Positions 34,172 through 42,684 of a DNA stretch of 64,000 nt are shown in pieces. The stretch's first letter is position 1; each line of letters begins with the position of its first letter. The position numbers were made by a program, and so were the translations under genes. The notes beneath the pieces were generated by a model. That model was given only the letters and a program-made list of their open reading frames with translations. It was not told the origin of the DNA and ran no database searches. The stretch covers positions 124,001-188,000 of the forward strand of contig NZ_KE136484.1 of assembly GCF_000407185.1 (NCBI RefSeq), given 5' to 3'. This stretch comes from Enterococcus malodoratus ATCC 43197. GTDB lineage: Bacteria; Bacillota; Bacilli; Lactobacillales; Enterococcaceae.

Positions 34172-34888
34172 TTATTGCCAATTTTCCCAATGAAGATCTT
34201 GCGGATTTTTTTCTAATTTTTCGAAATAATGAAGGAAGCGTGCGCGTTGGTAGCGGCGATGAATCTCATATTTACAGGTGACAAACTTTTTAAGTAAGGG
34301 ACGTTTGACCAGACTCCGTCCAAAGGAAGTGTTGGGAATCTTCAAGTAGTCCATCGGCCGACTAGAAAGATCAGAGGTATCTTGGCGAATCGCTGCCAAG
34401 ACTCCACAAGCAATCTCAGACCGTAAAAGAGCATAGTAGCGTTGAACAGGCACCATCAGTTTTATCCCGTTCAACAATTGCGCATAATGAAGACCGCCCA
34501 ATTCATAGATATTTTCTATTTTGAGGGGATTGATCCAGATACTTTGTCTGACTCCTTCTAATGGACACAAGGTAAAATTCGGACAAGCCCAGGGGAATTT
34601 GTATCTCCCAAAGGCACCAATATCTTTAAGAACAGAAGACAGAACAGGGTACTCGGGAAGACAGTGAGCGAAAGAGAATTGCTTTAAAGCATTTAGAGCT
34701 GTTTCATTTGTAGTATAAAAACCGCTGTCAGAAATGATCAGTACACCCGAGCGATCAGGCATGGGAACAATGCAGATAATCTCCTGAATCTCCAATGGAT
34801 CATAAATATCCGTAACAGAAAGAAAAGCGTCCCACATCGGATTCCAACATCTGTAATCCAAAATATCCTCAATATTAATTTCATTCAT
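34172..34888 (-). CDS. ComK-family competence transcription factor homologue
   Basis: 238 aa. The central part aligns by eye with B. subtilis ComK: FYTTNETALNAL with FYVN..., YKFPWACPNFTLCPLEG with KPPIMVDPSNQIFLFPTLS, IWINPLKIENI with CGWISHVHVKEF, LLNGIKLMVPV with FSNGKTMELPI. The protein is ~45 residues longer, with a basic C-terminal extension (RPLLKKFVTCKYEIHRRYQRARFLHYF). ComK activates DNA-uptake genes in Bacillus. Here it lies 290 bp upstream-side of the DUF1659/DUF2922 operon, which might be its target (inference). AGGAGG before ATG. Confidence 0.62.
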   Translation of the reverse strand: MNEINIEDILDYRCWNPMWDAFLSVTDIYDPLEIQEIICIVPMPDRSGVLIISDSGFYTTNETALNALKQFSFAHCLPEYPVLSSVLKDIGAFGRYKFPWACPNFTLCPLEGVRQSIWINPLKIENIYELGGLHYAQLLNGIKLMVPVQRYYALLRSEIACGVLAAIRQDTSDLSSRPMDYLKIPNTSFGRSLVKRPLLKKFVTCKYEIHRRYQRARFLHYFEKLEKNPQDLHWENWQ

Positions 34889-35086
34889 TTTAACTCCTCC
34901 TTATAAAAGCGCTTAATTGTGGTTCTAAAACAACTATACGATAAAAAATTTTTTTGAGATGGTGTTATTTTTTATTTGAAAAAAAGAAAAACAAAAAAAC
35001 GGCTTTTGCGAATTATTAAATAAAATAGAAAAATTAATCCTTATTTTTATTTATAAAAAATATGAAAACTATTTTTGACATGAAAA

Positions 35087-35121
35087 AAGGCATTTTCTCA
35101 ACGTTTTAGAGAAAATGCCTT
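35087..35121. terminator. Perfect hairpin, possible bidirectional terminator
   Basis: Arms AAGGCATTTTCTC / GAGAAAATGCCTT around AACGTTTTA, with A-run on the left and TCATTTATTT on the right. No gene on either strand ends here, so its role is uncertain; it could be a relic of an element end. Confidence 0.5.
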
Positions 35122-35390
35122 CATTTATTTAGGTGATATTTGATTGCTATGGATGTTATTTTCATTTAAATTATTACATAGTCTGATTAAAACTAGGAAT
35201 AAAATTCTTTCTAAAAAACAATTATCTAATAAAAAAATGAATTGATTTGTTTTTATTATATGATAACGCATAAGAATAATCAATATATAGTTTTAATTTA
35301 TTAAAAAAAGACATTTTTAATATTCTATTAACAGAGAATCACATTAAAAAGAAGTGGATTAGAGCTGAAATCGTTTAAAGTAACGAGATA

Positions 35391-35413
35391 TTTACCGTCA
35401 ATTAAGCCGTCAG
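35391..35413 (+). repeat. CCGTCA repeat pair, left of integrase
   Basis: ACCGTCA (35,394-35,400) and GCCGTCA (35,406-35,412), 12 bp apart, within 35 bp of the integrase start. The same two words occur in swapped order after the gene (36,698-36,714). They may be integrase arm-type binding sites or an autoregulatory operator. Confidence 0.5.
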
Positions 35414-35425
35414 GAGGAAGAAATT

Positions 35426-36541
35426 ATGCGAAGAGGAGAAAATATTTACAAACGAAAGGATGGACGTTGGGAAGGCCGCTACAAAAAGGGCTATAAAACC
35501 AACGGACAGATCAAATATGGCTACATTTATGGAAAAGCTTTTCAAGAGGTACGAATCAAACTCTATTCATTGAAAGCCCACTATCATACGCAGCAAGAAA
35601 TCTACGGGGATGCCTGTATTCCTCTAGAGGAATGGGGAAAACTTTGGTTACAAGAAATACAAAAAGAGGTAAAACCTTCTACGTATAGTTCGTACCAATA
35701 TAAACTATTTAACTACGTTTTTCCCTTTATTGGGCATTTCTATTTAAATGAGTTAAACGAAGAAATCGGAAAAAGAGTCGTCACGGAATGGTTTAAACGA
35801 GGATTGCAGCTTTCTACGATGCAGGTAATTTTACGAGTCATGAACCAATGCTTAAGCTATGCGAAAGAAAAAAATAAGGTAAAGGAGAATCCCTTTTTAT
35901 CAATTAAATTGCCAAAAGCAAGTAACAAGAAAATTCGCTCATTAACCAAAAAGGAGCAATCCAACCTTGAGAAAATGGCGTTAAAGGAGAAGAAAGATCA
36001 CGGCTTACCAACTTATCTAGCATTGTATACAGGACTTAGGATCGGAGAAATCGCTGCTTTACAATGGAGCGATATTGATTTTGATCGTAACTTAATCCAT
36101 GTGAATCGTACTTATCAGCGAATCGCATTAAGCCTGAAAGATCAAAAAACACAATTAGTCATTGGTTCTACCAAGACCGATTCCGGTACACGTTCAATTC
36201 CAATGAGTAAATCATTAAGACGAGAACTATTAAAACACCAACGACGAGCCAAAGGGAGATTTGTATTCTCCACAAACAATCATCCAATGGAACCACGGTT
36301 GTTAACCTATCATTTCCATCAATTACGAAAGAAATGCGGATTAGAGGAGATTCATTTCCATCAACTACGCCATACCTTTGCGACACGTTGTTTAGAAGTA
36401 CAAAGCGATATCCTATCTGTTAGCGCAATGCTGGGACACGCTTCGACAAAGCTAACCCTAGATACCTATGCAGACTCAATGATGGAGCAGCGGATAGAGG
36501 ATATTTACCGAATGGAGATCGCTAATAGACAACATAAATAA
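35426..36541 (+). CDS. Tyrosine recombinase / phage-type integrase
   Basis: 371 aa. N-terminal AP2-like arm-binding domain (GENIYKRKDGRWEGRYKKG), SAM-like core-binding domain (~65-165: WGKLWLQEIQKEVKPSTYSSY), then the catalytic domain with Arg in TGLRIGEIAALQWSDID, Lys in STKTDSGTRSIPM, HQLRHTFATR, GHAST and Tyr in LDTYADSM. All six active residues (R, K, H-R, H, Y) appear intact. AGGAGG before ATG. No excisionase, repressor or phage gene is adjacent, so it is a solitary integrase beside the WxL cluster: remnant of an element or a local DNA-inversion enzyme. Confidence 0.9.
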   Translation: MRRGENIYKRKDGRWEGRYKKGYKTNGQIKYGYIYGKAFQEVRIKLYSLKAHYHTQQEIYGDACIPLEEWGKLWLQEIQKEVKPSTYSSYQYKLFNYVFPFIGHFYLNELNEEIGKRVVTEWFKRGLQLSTMQVILRVMNQCLSYAKEKNKVKENPFLSIKLPKASNKKIRSLTKKEQSNLEKMALKEKKDHGLPTYLALYTGLRIGEIAALQWSDIDFDRNLIHVNRTYQRIALSLKDQKTQLVIGSTKTDSGTRSIPMSKSLRRELLKHQRRAKGRFVFSTNNHPMEPRLLTYHFHQLRKKCGLEEIHFHQLRHTFATRCLEVQSDILSVSAMLGHASTKLTLDTYADSMMEQRIEDIYRMEIANRQHK

Positions 36542-36602
36542 ATAGCGAACGTTTTTTTAAAAGAATTTCCCTTTATTGGCGTACTCCTTTTTGCTCTCCG
36601 AA

Positions 36603-36616
36603 AGTAAGCGCTTACT
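36603..36616. promoter_or_regulatory. Cre-like palindrome
   Basis: AGTAAGCGCTTACT, a perfect 14-bp palindrome that differs only in its outer bases from the CcpA site TGTAAGCGCTTACA. Located between integrase and WxL gene, ~280 bp before the latter. A CcpA link is inferred. Confidence 0.45.
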
Positions 36617-36696
36617 AAAGATTATTAAGTAATAATTTATTTTTTTTTCGAAAAATTATAAAAAAGAATTCGGTAAAATTCACAAACAAAGCCAAA

Positions 36697-36715
36697 AGCC
36701 GTCAGTTACCGTCAA
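36697..36715 (+). repeat. CCGTCA repeat pair, right of integrase
   Basis: GCCGTCA (36,698-36,704) and ACCGTCA (36,708-36,714), 10 bp apart; extended words AAGCCGTCAG and TTACCGTCAAT are both also present at 35,392-35,413 in reverse order. Confidence 0.5.
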
Positions 36716-36724
36716 TCACTATAG

Positions 36725-36750
36725 ATAAACGTTGTTATATCAACGTTTAT
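36725..36750. repeat. 10-bp inverted repeat with 6-bp centre (possible recombinase core or operator)
   Basis: ATAAACGTTG, TTATAT, CAACGTTTAT: perfect arms. The geometry fits a tyrosine-recombinase core site and also a dimeric repressor site. It lies 10 bp from the CCGTCA pair and 145 bp before the WxL gene. Confidence 0.5.
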
Positions 36751-36830
36751 AGGCCGATTCCTAGTTTTAATCAAAACTGGAAAAGAAATCTTGAATCAGC
36801 TTAGAATTTTACCTATTGTTCTTATTTTAG

Positions 36831-36861
36831 TATCAAATGTATCGTATGTACATTTTTGATA
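36831..36861 (+). promoter_or_regulatory. Imperfect inverted repeat before the WxL gene
   Basis: TATCAAATGTA / TACATTTTTGATA (two-base insertion in one arm) immediately upstream of the leader and SD AAGGAG of the WxL gene. Candidate operator overlapping the promoter. Confidence 0.45.
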
Positions 36862-36894
36862 TACAAAATTAAATTATTTTAAGGAGAGAAAGAG

Positions 36895-37686
36895 ATGAAT
36901 AAGAAGAAATTAGTAACGGGTTTATTGAGCACAGCACTTTTGGGCAGCATCTTGGTTACTACTGCATCACCGGCAGAAGCAACAGATTATAAGGGACAGT
37001 CGAATGGGTCAATAAAGTTTAAGTCAGGAGGATTAGTTACTCCTCCGATTGATCCACCAATTGTTCCACCGGTTACTCCGCCAACTGGTGATTTTGGTTT
37101 GTTATATGTACCGAAAGAATTTAACTTCGCGGAAACAGCAGTACCAACAAGTGTTGTTACGACAGATACAATCATTCCGATTGATACGAACTGGGAAGGC
37201 ACTCCGGCCAGCAACACAGGCGGGACGGGCGGCACCAATACTGCAACGAAACATTTTGCGGTTGGAGATGTTCGTGGGACACGTGCTTCTGGTTGGAGAT
37301 TGGAAGCGAAATTAACGGGCGATTTAGCGGTTAGCGCGAGTAAAAAATTAGATGGGGCAACAATTACAATGACTCAAGGGATCAATAAGTTGACACCCGC
37401 AACACCGCCAACGAATCCATGGACATCAACACCAACATCTCTTAGTTTTGATGCGCACACACCAGATAGTATGACTACATCAGTAGAATTGAAAAAAGCA
37501 AGTACGTTAATTATGAGCGCCTCTGGAGAAACGAATCCTGGCGATGCGGATGGTCGTGGGGAGGGCTATTGGCAAGGAGAATTTACCACTATCAACTTAA
37601 AGATTCCAGCAATACCAATGAACAAAGTAGCTGCAGGTGAACAGTATACGGGTACAATTGACTGGACATTAACCGATTCGATTTAA
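36895..37686 (+). CDS. WxL-domain cell-surface protein
   Basis: 263 aa. Signal peptide with cleavage near ASPAEA (~30). A Pro-rich linker (PPIDPPIVPPVTPPTG) separates the N-terminus from the WxL domain, whose two hallmark motifs are GWRLEAKL and, at the C-terminus, TIDWTLTDSI; the segment VGDVRGTRASGWRL is diagnostic. WxL proteins bind peptidoglycan non-covalently and assemble with DUF916 and LPxTG partners, which follow directly. AAGGAG precedes the ATG. First gene of surface cluster 1. Confidence 0.93.
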   Translation: MNKKKLVTGLLSTALLGSILVTTASPAEATDYKGQSNGSIKFKSGGLVTPPIDPPIVPPVTPPTGDFGLLYVPKEFNFAETAVPTSVVTTDTIIPIDTNWEGTPASNTGGTGGTNTATKHFAVGDVRGTRASGWRLEAKLTGDLAVSASKKLDGATITMTQGINKLTPATPPTNPWTSTPTSLSFDAHTPDSMTTSVELKKASTLIMSASGETNPGDADGRGEGYWQGEFTTINLKIPAIPMNKVAAGEQYTGTIDWTLTDSI

Positions 37687-37760
37687 AATAGATTAGACAG
37701 AAAAAATAGGTTGAAGATGAGCCAATTATTTTCAACCTATTTCTATTAAGAGGAGTCCGG

Positions 37761-38831
37761 ATGAAACAGACGAAAGTTATCATATGTCTCTTGCTAGGTG
37801 CATTGACCTTTTTCGGTGGAACCGCTTATGCCGAGAAGACGAGTGAAACGCAAGGAATGACTGAAAATGAGAAACGAGCAGGCTTTACCGTTCAGGGTGT
37901 TCTACCTGAAAACCAGATCAATGATCGAATCAGTTTCTATCATTTGTTGGTTCAACCGGGAGCAGCACAAACGGTTGAAGTCAAGATTTTCAATAGTTCT
38001 GCGGAGAAACAAACCTATAAAGTAGAGGTCATTCGAGCAGCGACCAACAAAAATGGGTTGATCACCTACGATGAACGAGACAAGCCAGCCGATAAAAGTA
38101 TGAAGCTGCCGATTACAGAGATTACTAAACCTAAAAATAAGGAAGTCAGTGTGGAGGCCTATTCGGAAGGCAAAGCCGAGATTGACATAAATGTTCCTGC
38201 TGAACCGTTTTCCGGCATCACTTTGGGAGGTATCCGCATTTCATTGAAAGATGAAAAAGAAGACGAAGCGGATCAAGGTATGTCAGTGAAAAACACCTAT
38301 GGGTACGCGATCGGGATGATTTTGACAGAGGATGCGAATACGCCGATTTATGGAGAAACGGAGTTGAAATTGTCTTCATTAAAACCGGAAGTTGATTATG
38401 GCAGTAAGGTTCTTGAAGCATTGATCCAAAATCCTCATCCTGAAGCAATGGAGAATTTAGAAGCGGAAGGGAAAATCACCAAAAAGGGCAGCGATAAAGT
38501 AATTGCGAAGCATGCCGTCAAACCGGTCAAAATAGCGCCGAACTCGATCTTTCCTTTTCAAATTGATTGGGGAATGCAAGAGGTCGCAGCAGGTGATTAT
38601 ACCTTCACTGGGAAAATCAAAGGGGAAACAAAAAGCTGGGATTTCAAAGAGGATTTCACCATCACCAGAGAAATGGCGAAGAAGATGAATAAACAAACAG
38701 CCTTTCGCGTGTTTATCCCTGAATGGTGGACGAAGACATTCTATGGCGTGCTGGTAGTGACTGTGATTCTGGTGCTGTTCTTAATGTTACGTCTCATCAA
38801 GCGAAAGAAAGCGAAGGAGGGAGACGAGTGA
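37761..38831 (+). CDS. DUF916/DUF3324 WxL-interacting membrane protein
   Basis: 356 aa. Signal peptide (residues 1-24, ending AYA), DUF916 domain (GFTVQGVLPENQINDRISFYHLLVQPGAAQTVEVKIFN), DUF3324 domain (~170-315: NTYGYAIGMILTEDANTP...), then a C-terminal TM helix (~326-346) and basic tail. These proteins bind host matrix and peptidoglycan and recruit WxL proteins. SD AAGAGGAG. Stop overlaps the GTG of the next gene by four bases. Confidence 0.92.
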   Translation: MKQTKVIICLLLGALTFFGGTAYAEKTSETQGMTENEKRAGFTVQGVLPENQINDRISFYHLLVQPGAAQTVEVKIFNSSAEKQTYKVEVIRAATNKNGLITYDERDKPADKSMKLPITEITKPKNKEVSVEAYSEGKAEIDINVPAEPFSGITLGGIRISLKDEKEDEADQGMSVKNTYGYAIGMILTEDANTPIYGETELKLSSLKPEVDYGSKVLEALIQNPHPEAMENLEAEGKITKKGSDKVIAKHAVKPVKIAPNSIFPFQIDWGMQEVAAGDYTFTGKIKGETKSWDFKEDFTITREMAKKMNKQTAFRVFIPEWWTKTFYGVLVVTVILVLFLMLRLIKRKKAKEGDE

Positions 38832-39259
38832 AGAAAAAAATCGGGTTTTATGTAGCCGCCGTACTATTTTGCCTAAGTGTCAGCTGTGCGTCGGTATTAG
38901 CAGCAAGTCATGAAGGACAATCACCAGTTGGTGTCGGATTTTATGATCCCACTAGTACAAGCAGTTCGACCGAACCAACAACTAGCACGACAACTTCAAC
39001 TACTAGTTCAAGTAGCACCAGTCCTACAACAGATTCAAGCTCCACTGTCGAATCTAGTAGGAAAGGGCAAGTCTTACCGGTAACAAATACTAGAGCTGGA
39101 AGCAGTGGCGGAGGCTATTGGGATTATATTACCGATACTGCCAGAAAAGTCTTACCGCAAACAGGAGAATTTATCAGTAAGAATATTGCTCTGCTAGGTA
39201 TGGGAATGGTTATCCTTGTTTTCTTCTATTTGAGAAAGAATAGGAGGAAGAAGGTATGA
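38828..39259 (+). CDS. LPxTG-anchored small surface protein
   Basis: 143 aa, GTG start at 38,828 in a GTGA overlap with the previous stop; SD GAAGGAGGG. Signal peptide, then a Ser/Thr-rich stalk (~40-78), a short GSSGGGYWDYI segment and the sortase signal LPQTGE followed by a hydrophobic helix and RKNRRKKV. Typical third gene of WxL loci, giving a covalently anchored partner for the complex. Confidence 0.9.
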   Translation: MKKKIGFYVAAVLFCLSVSCASVLAASHEGQSPVGVGFYDPTSTSSSTEPTTSTTTSTTSSSSTSPTTDSSSTVESSRKGQVLPVTNTRAGSSGGGYWDYITDTARKVLPQTGEFISKNIALLGMGMVILVFFYLRKNRRKKV

Positions 39260-39975
39260 AGATGTTAAAAGAATGGGGTTTGAAGATTGGTTTTTTAATT
39301 TTGATTTCAAGTATTATAGGAATTGCGCAAGAAGTACAGGCAGCTCCGCGCATCCCCTTCAACGAGCATGTTGGTATTGAATTTGATATTAAAAAATATG
39401 ACGGGACACCATATAAAGATGCACAAGTACTAGTAGATCTTAAGGAGGAGTCTAGTAAGCCAACCGTGGTAAATAATTTTTTGGAGATAGGTGGGGTATC
39501 TACAAAAGATGTTTTGATAACTTCAACAAATGGCCACTATGTTCATAATTATGGGTTATTTGACATGGGATCCGTATTTTATTATCCTCCCGTTTGGACT
39601 GATCATAGTTTCCACTATGCTTATTATACAAACCTTCGTTTATTACCAGGAAGGCATATTAAGAAACTCGAAGTAGGCGATTATTATTATCTGATAAAGA
39701 CTTGGTATTATGATAAATCATATAACTATACTAAATTTGTCGATAATGATAGAGTTTTGAACTCCCCTTCACAAAAAATTGTTTCTCTAGCTAATGGGGC
39801 ATTCCTTTATAAAGATGAGAATCTTTTGACAGGGTACCATGATCGTCCGCAAGTTGAATTCGGGGGTATTTCGATGAGTACTTGGCGAGATGAATCTAAT
39901 ACTTATCAAAATACATCAACAGATACCTTTGGTCGAAATATCTCCTTTATCGTAACTCCCTGTCAAGGGCCATAA
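39256..39975 (+). pseudogene. Secreted surface protein of WxL cluster 1, truncated by IS insertion
   Basis: Starts in an ATGA overlap with the LPxTG gene. Signal peptide ends near VQAAP (~30); the mature part is Tyr-rich and beta-like (SVFYYPPVW, DHSFHYAYYTNLRLLPG, YYYLIKTWYYDKSYNYT). Native codons end at 39,960 after IVTP; the last residues CQGP and the stop are read from the IS left end. The original C-terminus, probably much longer in such clusters, is missing. The 5' part would still be made and exported. Confidence 0.8.
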
Positions 39976-40020
39976 TAAAATGTTGGTTTTGGGCCATTGA
40001 AATTGTAGGTAGTTTTCTCT

Positions 40021-40782
40021 TTATCGTTTCGTTTCTTTTCCTTTCGTTTCACTATAACTTTTCATTCGATAGGAAGGTCCTGTAATTTGAATAATTTTAG
40101 AATGATGGACCAATCGGTCCAATAAAGCATTAGTCAATTTCTTATTACCAAAAATTTCGGACCATTGAGACAGAGGAATATTCGTTGTAATAATCGTTGA
40201 TTTTCTTTCGTATCGCATATTAATTAGTTGAAACAGTAAGTTAGATCCTTCTTTTGAGAAGGGGAGATACCCGACTTCATCAATAATTAATACAGAATAG
40301 CTCGCATATTTTTTGAGCATGGTATCACTTGTCCCACGTTTATGTGCCCGGATAAGTCGATTAACCAGTTCTGTACTAGTGATAAATAAACAGCTCTGCC
40401 CTCTATCAATACACTCTAAACCAATTGAAACGGCTAAATGAGTTTTTCCAACACCGCTATTTCCAATGAATAAAAGGTTGTCATACGTGTCTAAAAAGCG
40501 TAATGTCACTAAATCTTGAATTTCACTTTTTTTGATTTTGGGTTGAAAATCAAAGTTAAAATCATGAAGGCGTTTATGATAGGGAAACATTGCCCGTTTT
40601 AAAATTTTTCTTTGGGTCTCCTTTCTACGATAGCTAATTTCTTGATGTGTTAATTCAAATAAAGAATCAACTAGAGATTGTTCATTTTTAGCTACTTCAT
40701 CTAAATGGGCAGGTAAAATTTCTTTGATACAGGTAAGATTTAAATCTGATAATTGATTTAATAACTGATGGTAATTTGACAT
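40021..40782 (-). CDS. istB: IS21-family helper ATPase IstB
   Basis: 253 aa from ATG 40,782 (AAGGAGG 5 bp upstream). DnaC-like AAA+ protein: Walker A GNSGVGKTHLA, Walker B SVLIIDEVGYLPFS, sensor-1 IITTNIPLSQW, and the N-terminal IstB region. It cooperates with IstA in target choice. It starts 10 bp past the istA stop. Intact. Confidence 0.95.
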   Translation of the reverse strand: MSNYHQLLNQLSDLNLTCIKEILPAHLDEVAKNEQSLVDSLFELTHQEISYRRKETQRKILKRAMFPYHKRLHDFNFDFQPKIKKSEIQDLVTLRFLDTYDNLLFIGNSGVGKTHLAVSIGLECIDRGQSCLFITSTELVNRLIRAHKRGTSDTMLKKYASYSVLIIDEVGYLPFSKEGSNLLFQLINMRYERKSTIITTNIPLSQWSEIFGNKKLTNALLDRLVHHSKIIQITGPSYRMKSYSETKGKETKR

Positions 40783-40792
40783 ATGAGCCTCC

Positions 40793-42019
40793 TTATAATT
40801 CATCGTAAGCATCTAAATTTTCTTCTACAAAGCGCTCCAACTCTTCGTCTTCTAAGTATTTGAAGACATCAGATCGAAGAATCTCAAGAGAGTCATCACG
40901 TTGATAATTTAAGGTTTTTTTGCTTAATGGGTGCGAGCGAATACATTGATGGCCATACCAAATGAATAGACTGTCCTTACGGACATCTAAAGTTACCTCT
41001 TTACCAATATATTTCACGGGAACAGAATACTTTGAGTTTTGATATTGGACCATGGATTCAATGGAAACTTTTCTAATTACGTGTTGGGTTCTAGAAACAT
41101 ATCTGACTAATTCTAAACGATTGAAAGGACGCAACACCGATTGTTCATCTATAAGAAGCTTAGAGGGATGATTATTCACTGCTTGAGAACGTTCATTATT
41201 TAAGTCATTCATAAACTCATAGACGATTCGTTTTAGCTCCTGCTCATTTTCAAACTCGTAGTTAAAGACCATTAAGCGGTTAACAGTACGAGCTAAAGCT
41301 TCAACTTTGCCTTTGGTTTGTGGACGAAAAGGGCGACAAGCAATCGGATTGAATCCAGCATCTTTAGCAAATTGACGAAATTTTTCGTTAAAAACGGTTT
41401 GACCAAATTGGCTTTTACTTCTATCAACAACTGTTTTCATATTGTCAAACCAAATTTCTTGAGGAACACCATTCCCGCAGTACTCAAACGCATTGACCAA
41501 ACAATTGAAGACATTCGCTTGGGTTCGATCAAAGGTTACCTCTAAGTATTTCATGCGAGAATAGCCTAGAATATATAGAAAAAGATTGAAGTAAAAGACT
41601 TCACCATGTTTACTCACCATCTTAATATTTTCTTTCCAATCGACTTGAGCAGAAAGACCTGGCGTCGTTTCAATTCGAATGGTTGCCTTTTTTACACGCT
41701 TTTCTCGATAGTTCCGACAATATCGTTTGACGGTGGTATAGCCACCTTGATATCCTTTTTTCTTAATAAAATAATAAATTGAAGAAGCGGAACAGCTTAA
41801 CTCCATTTTATCTTTAATAATTTCTTCAAAACCGCTTAATAAAAGAGGAGCAGAAGATTGTCTCTTTTTGATCTGTTCTACTTCCCCTTTAGTTCCAGCT
41901 TCATAGTAACGCTTGACTGTTCGGTAATCACAATTATATTGCTTGGCCATGGCTGCATAGTTAGGTTGAATATCGTTCATAATGTGTCGTAAGACTCCTT
42001 CTAAGACATCTTTTCGCAT
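40793..42019 (-). CDS. istA: IS21-family transposase IstA
   Basis: 408 aa. N-terminal HTH (NYAAMAKQYNCDYRTVKRYYEAG), then a DDE rve-type core: first Asp in SAQVDWKEN, second in EIWFDNMKT, Glu in KGKVEALARTVNRLM. C-terminal beta domain follows. GGAGAG lies 6 bp before ATG. Looks intact, so the element may still be active. Confidence 0.95.
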   Translation of the reverse strand: MRKDVLEGVLRHIMNDIQPNYAAMAKQYNCDYRTVKRYYEAGTKGEVEQIKKRQSSAPLLLSGFEEIIKDKMELSCSASSIYYFIKKKGYQGGYTTVKRYCRNYREKRVKKATIRIETTPGLSAQVDWKENIKMVSKHGEVFYFNLFLYILGYSRMKYLEVTFDRTQANVFNCLVNAFEYCGNGVPQEIWFDNMKTVVDRSKSQFGQTVFNEKFRQFAKDAGFNPIACRPFRPQTKGKVEALARTVNRLMVFNYEFENEQELKRIVYEFMNDLNNERSQAVNNHPSKLLIDEQSVLRPFNRLELVRYVSRTQHVIRKVSIESMVQYQNSKYSVPVKYIGKEVTLDVRKDSLFIWYGHQCIRSHPLSKKTLNYQRDDSLEILRSDVFKYLEDEELERFVEENLDAYDEL

Positions 42020-42097
42020 GAGTCACTCTCCTTGAATGGTTTCATGAAAAAGAATATCAGATTTTAAATCTAACCTACATTTTCGATGGCCCTTTTC

Positions 42098-42352
42098 CTA
42101 CATTTTATCGTGGCCCTTTACAGCATTGGATTTAAGCTCCGATCGAATTTGAATGATTCCGGTCTTTTCAATTAGGATAAACTTCTCAATATTTTGATAT
42201 TCAACAAAATGCTGATTAATCGTTGAAATCGTCTCTTTTACAGCTCTTTTAGAAATAGATAGATTTTGTGAAATCTCATCAGTAGAGGTTTCACTTTTGT
42301 TTATTACATAAAATAACACCATTAATTCTCTTTTTAAATAATTTGATAACAA
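42098..42352 (-). pseudogene. Mga-like regulator, N-terminal fragment cut by the IS
   Basis: A TTG start at 42,352 follows GGGAG by ~8 bp; an upstream in-frame ATG (42,379) is also possible. The fragment LSNYLKRELMVLFYVINKSETSTDEISQNLSISKRAVKETISTINQHF is the HTH of Mga/PRD-type regulators, which often flank WxL clusters. Native sequence stops at 42,123 after KSNA; VKGHDKM is IS-encoded. Full proteins are ~480-500 aa, so the regulator is lost. It is divergent from surface cluster 2 and was probably its controller. Confidence 0.72.
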
Positions 42353-42460
42353 CCAACCCTCTCCCTTCATCAAATACAATTATTGTATATCGTTGTACAA
42401 AAACTCTAGATAGCTAGTACTCCTTATCCCATGGTAACATACAGTTATTGATGTGAGTAT

Positions 42461-42570
42461 GTAAAATAAACATTTGATTTTTTTACAGATGAATATTGCC
42501 TTTCCTTTACTAGTTTAATCACATTGAGCTAGTTTTTTTTAATAATAAAGAAAACAAATGTTTATTTTAC
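42461..42570. repeat. 16-bp perfect inverted repeat in the cluster-2 promoter region
   Basis: GTAAAATAAACATTTG (42,461-42,476) and CAAATGTTTATTTTAC (42,555-42,570), 78 bp apart; with one mismatch the arms extend to 21 bp. The enclosed segment holds AT-rich sequence and TTGAGC. Together with its flanks this fills most of the 305-bp gap between the cut regulator and the 42,685 gene. Could be paired operator sites, a long RNA hairpin or an invertible segment. Confidence 0.75.
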
Positions 42571-42684
42571 TTAATGCCGCATCAAGGAATACTAAAGGTG
42601 AAAAATGAAAAATTGAGTATTCCTAAAATTGATTTTGATGATAAAAGCACATGAACGATTATCCAAAGGAGGAGAAGAAAGTTA

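Larger units (their letters stand above)
34889..35425. other. AT-rich intergenic region between comK-like gene and integrase
   Basis: 537 bp, very AT-rich, with no credible gene. It contains A-tract/T-tract stretches (for example AAAACTATTTTT at ~35,064) reminiscent of ComK boxes, a 13-bp-stem hairpin at 35,087-35,121, and a CCGTCA repeat pair just before the integrase. Confidence 0.6.
39961..42122 (-). mobile_element. IS21-family insertion sequence (2162 bp)
   Basis: Ends are related inverted repeats: left TGTCAAGGGCCATAATAAAA, right (reverse complement) TGTAAAGGGCCACGATAAAA. Each end has a second internal copy of the GGGCCA...TGTAGG unit, as IS21 elements do. It carries istA and istB on the minus strand. 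Flanks are ...GTAACTCCC and GCATTGGAT..., with no direct repeat, so the usual 4-8-bp duplication is missing. Confidence 0.9.

Noticed and set aside
42098-42122. C-terminal residues VKGHDKM of the Mga-like fragment
   Set aside because: These codons belong to the IS end, not to the original gene.
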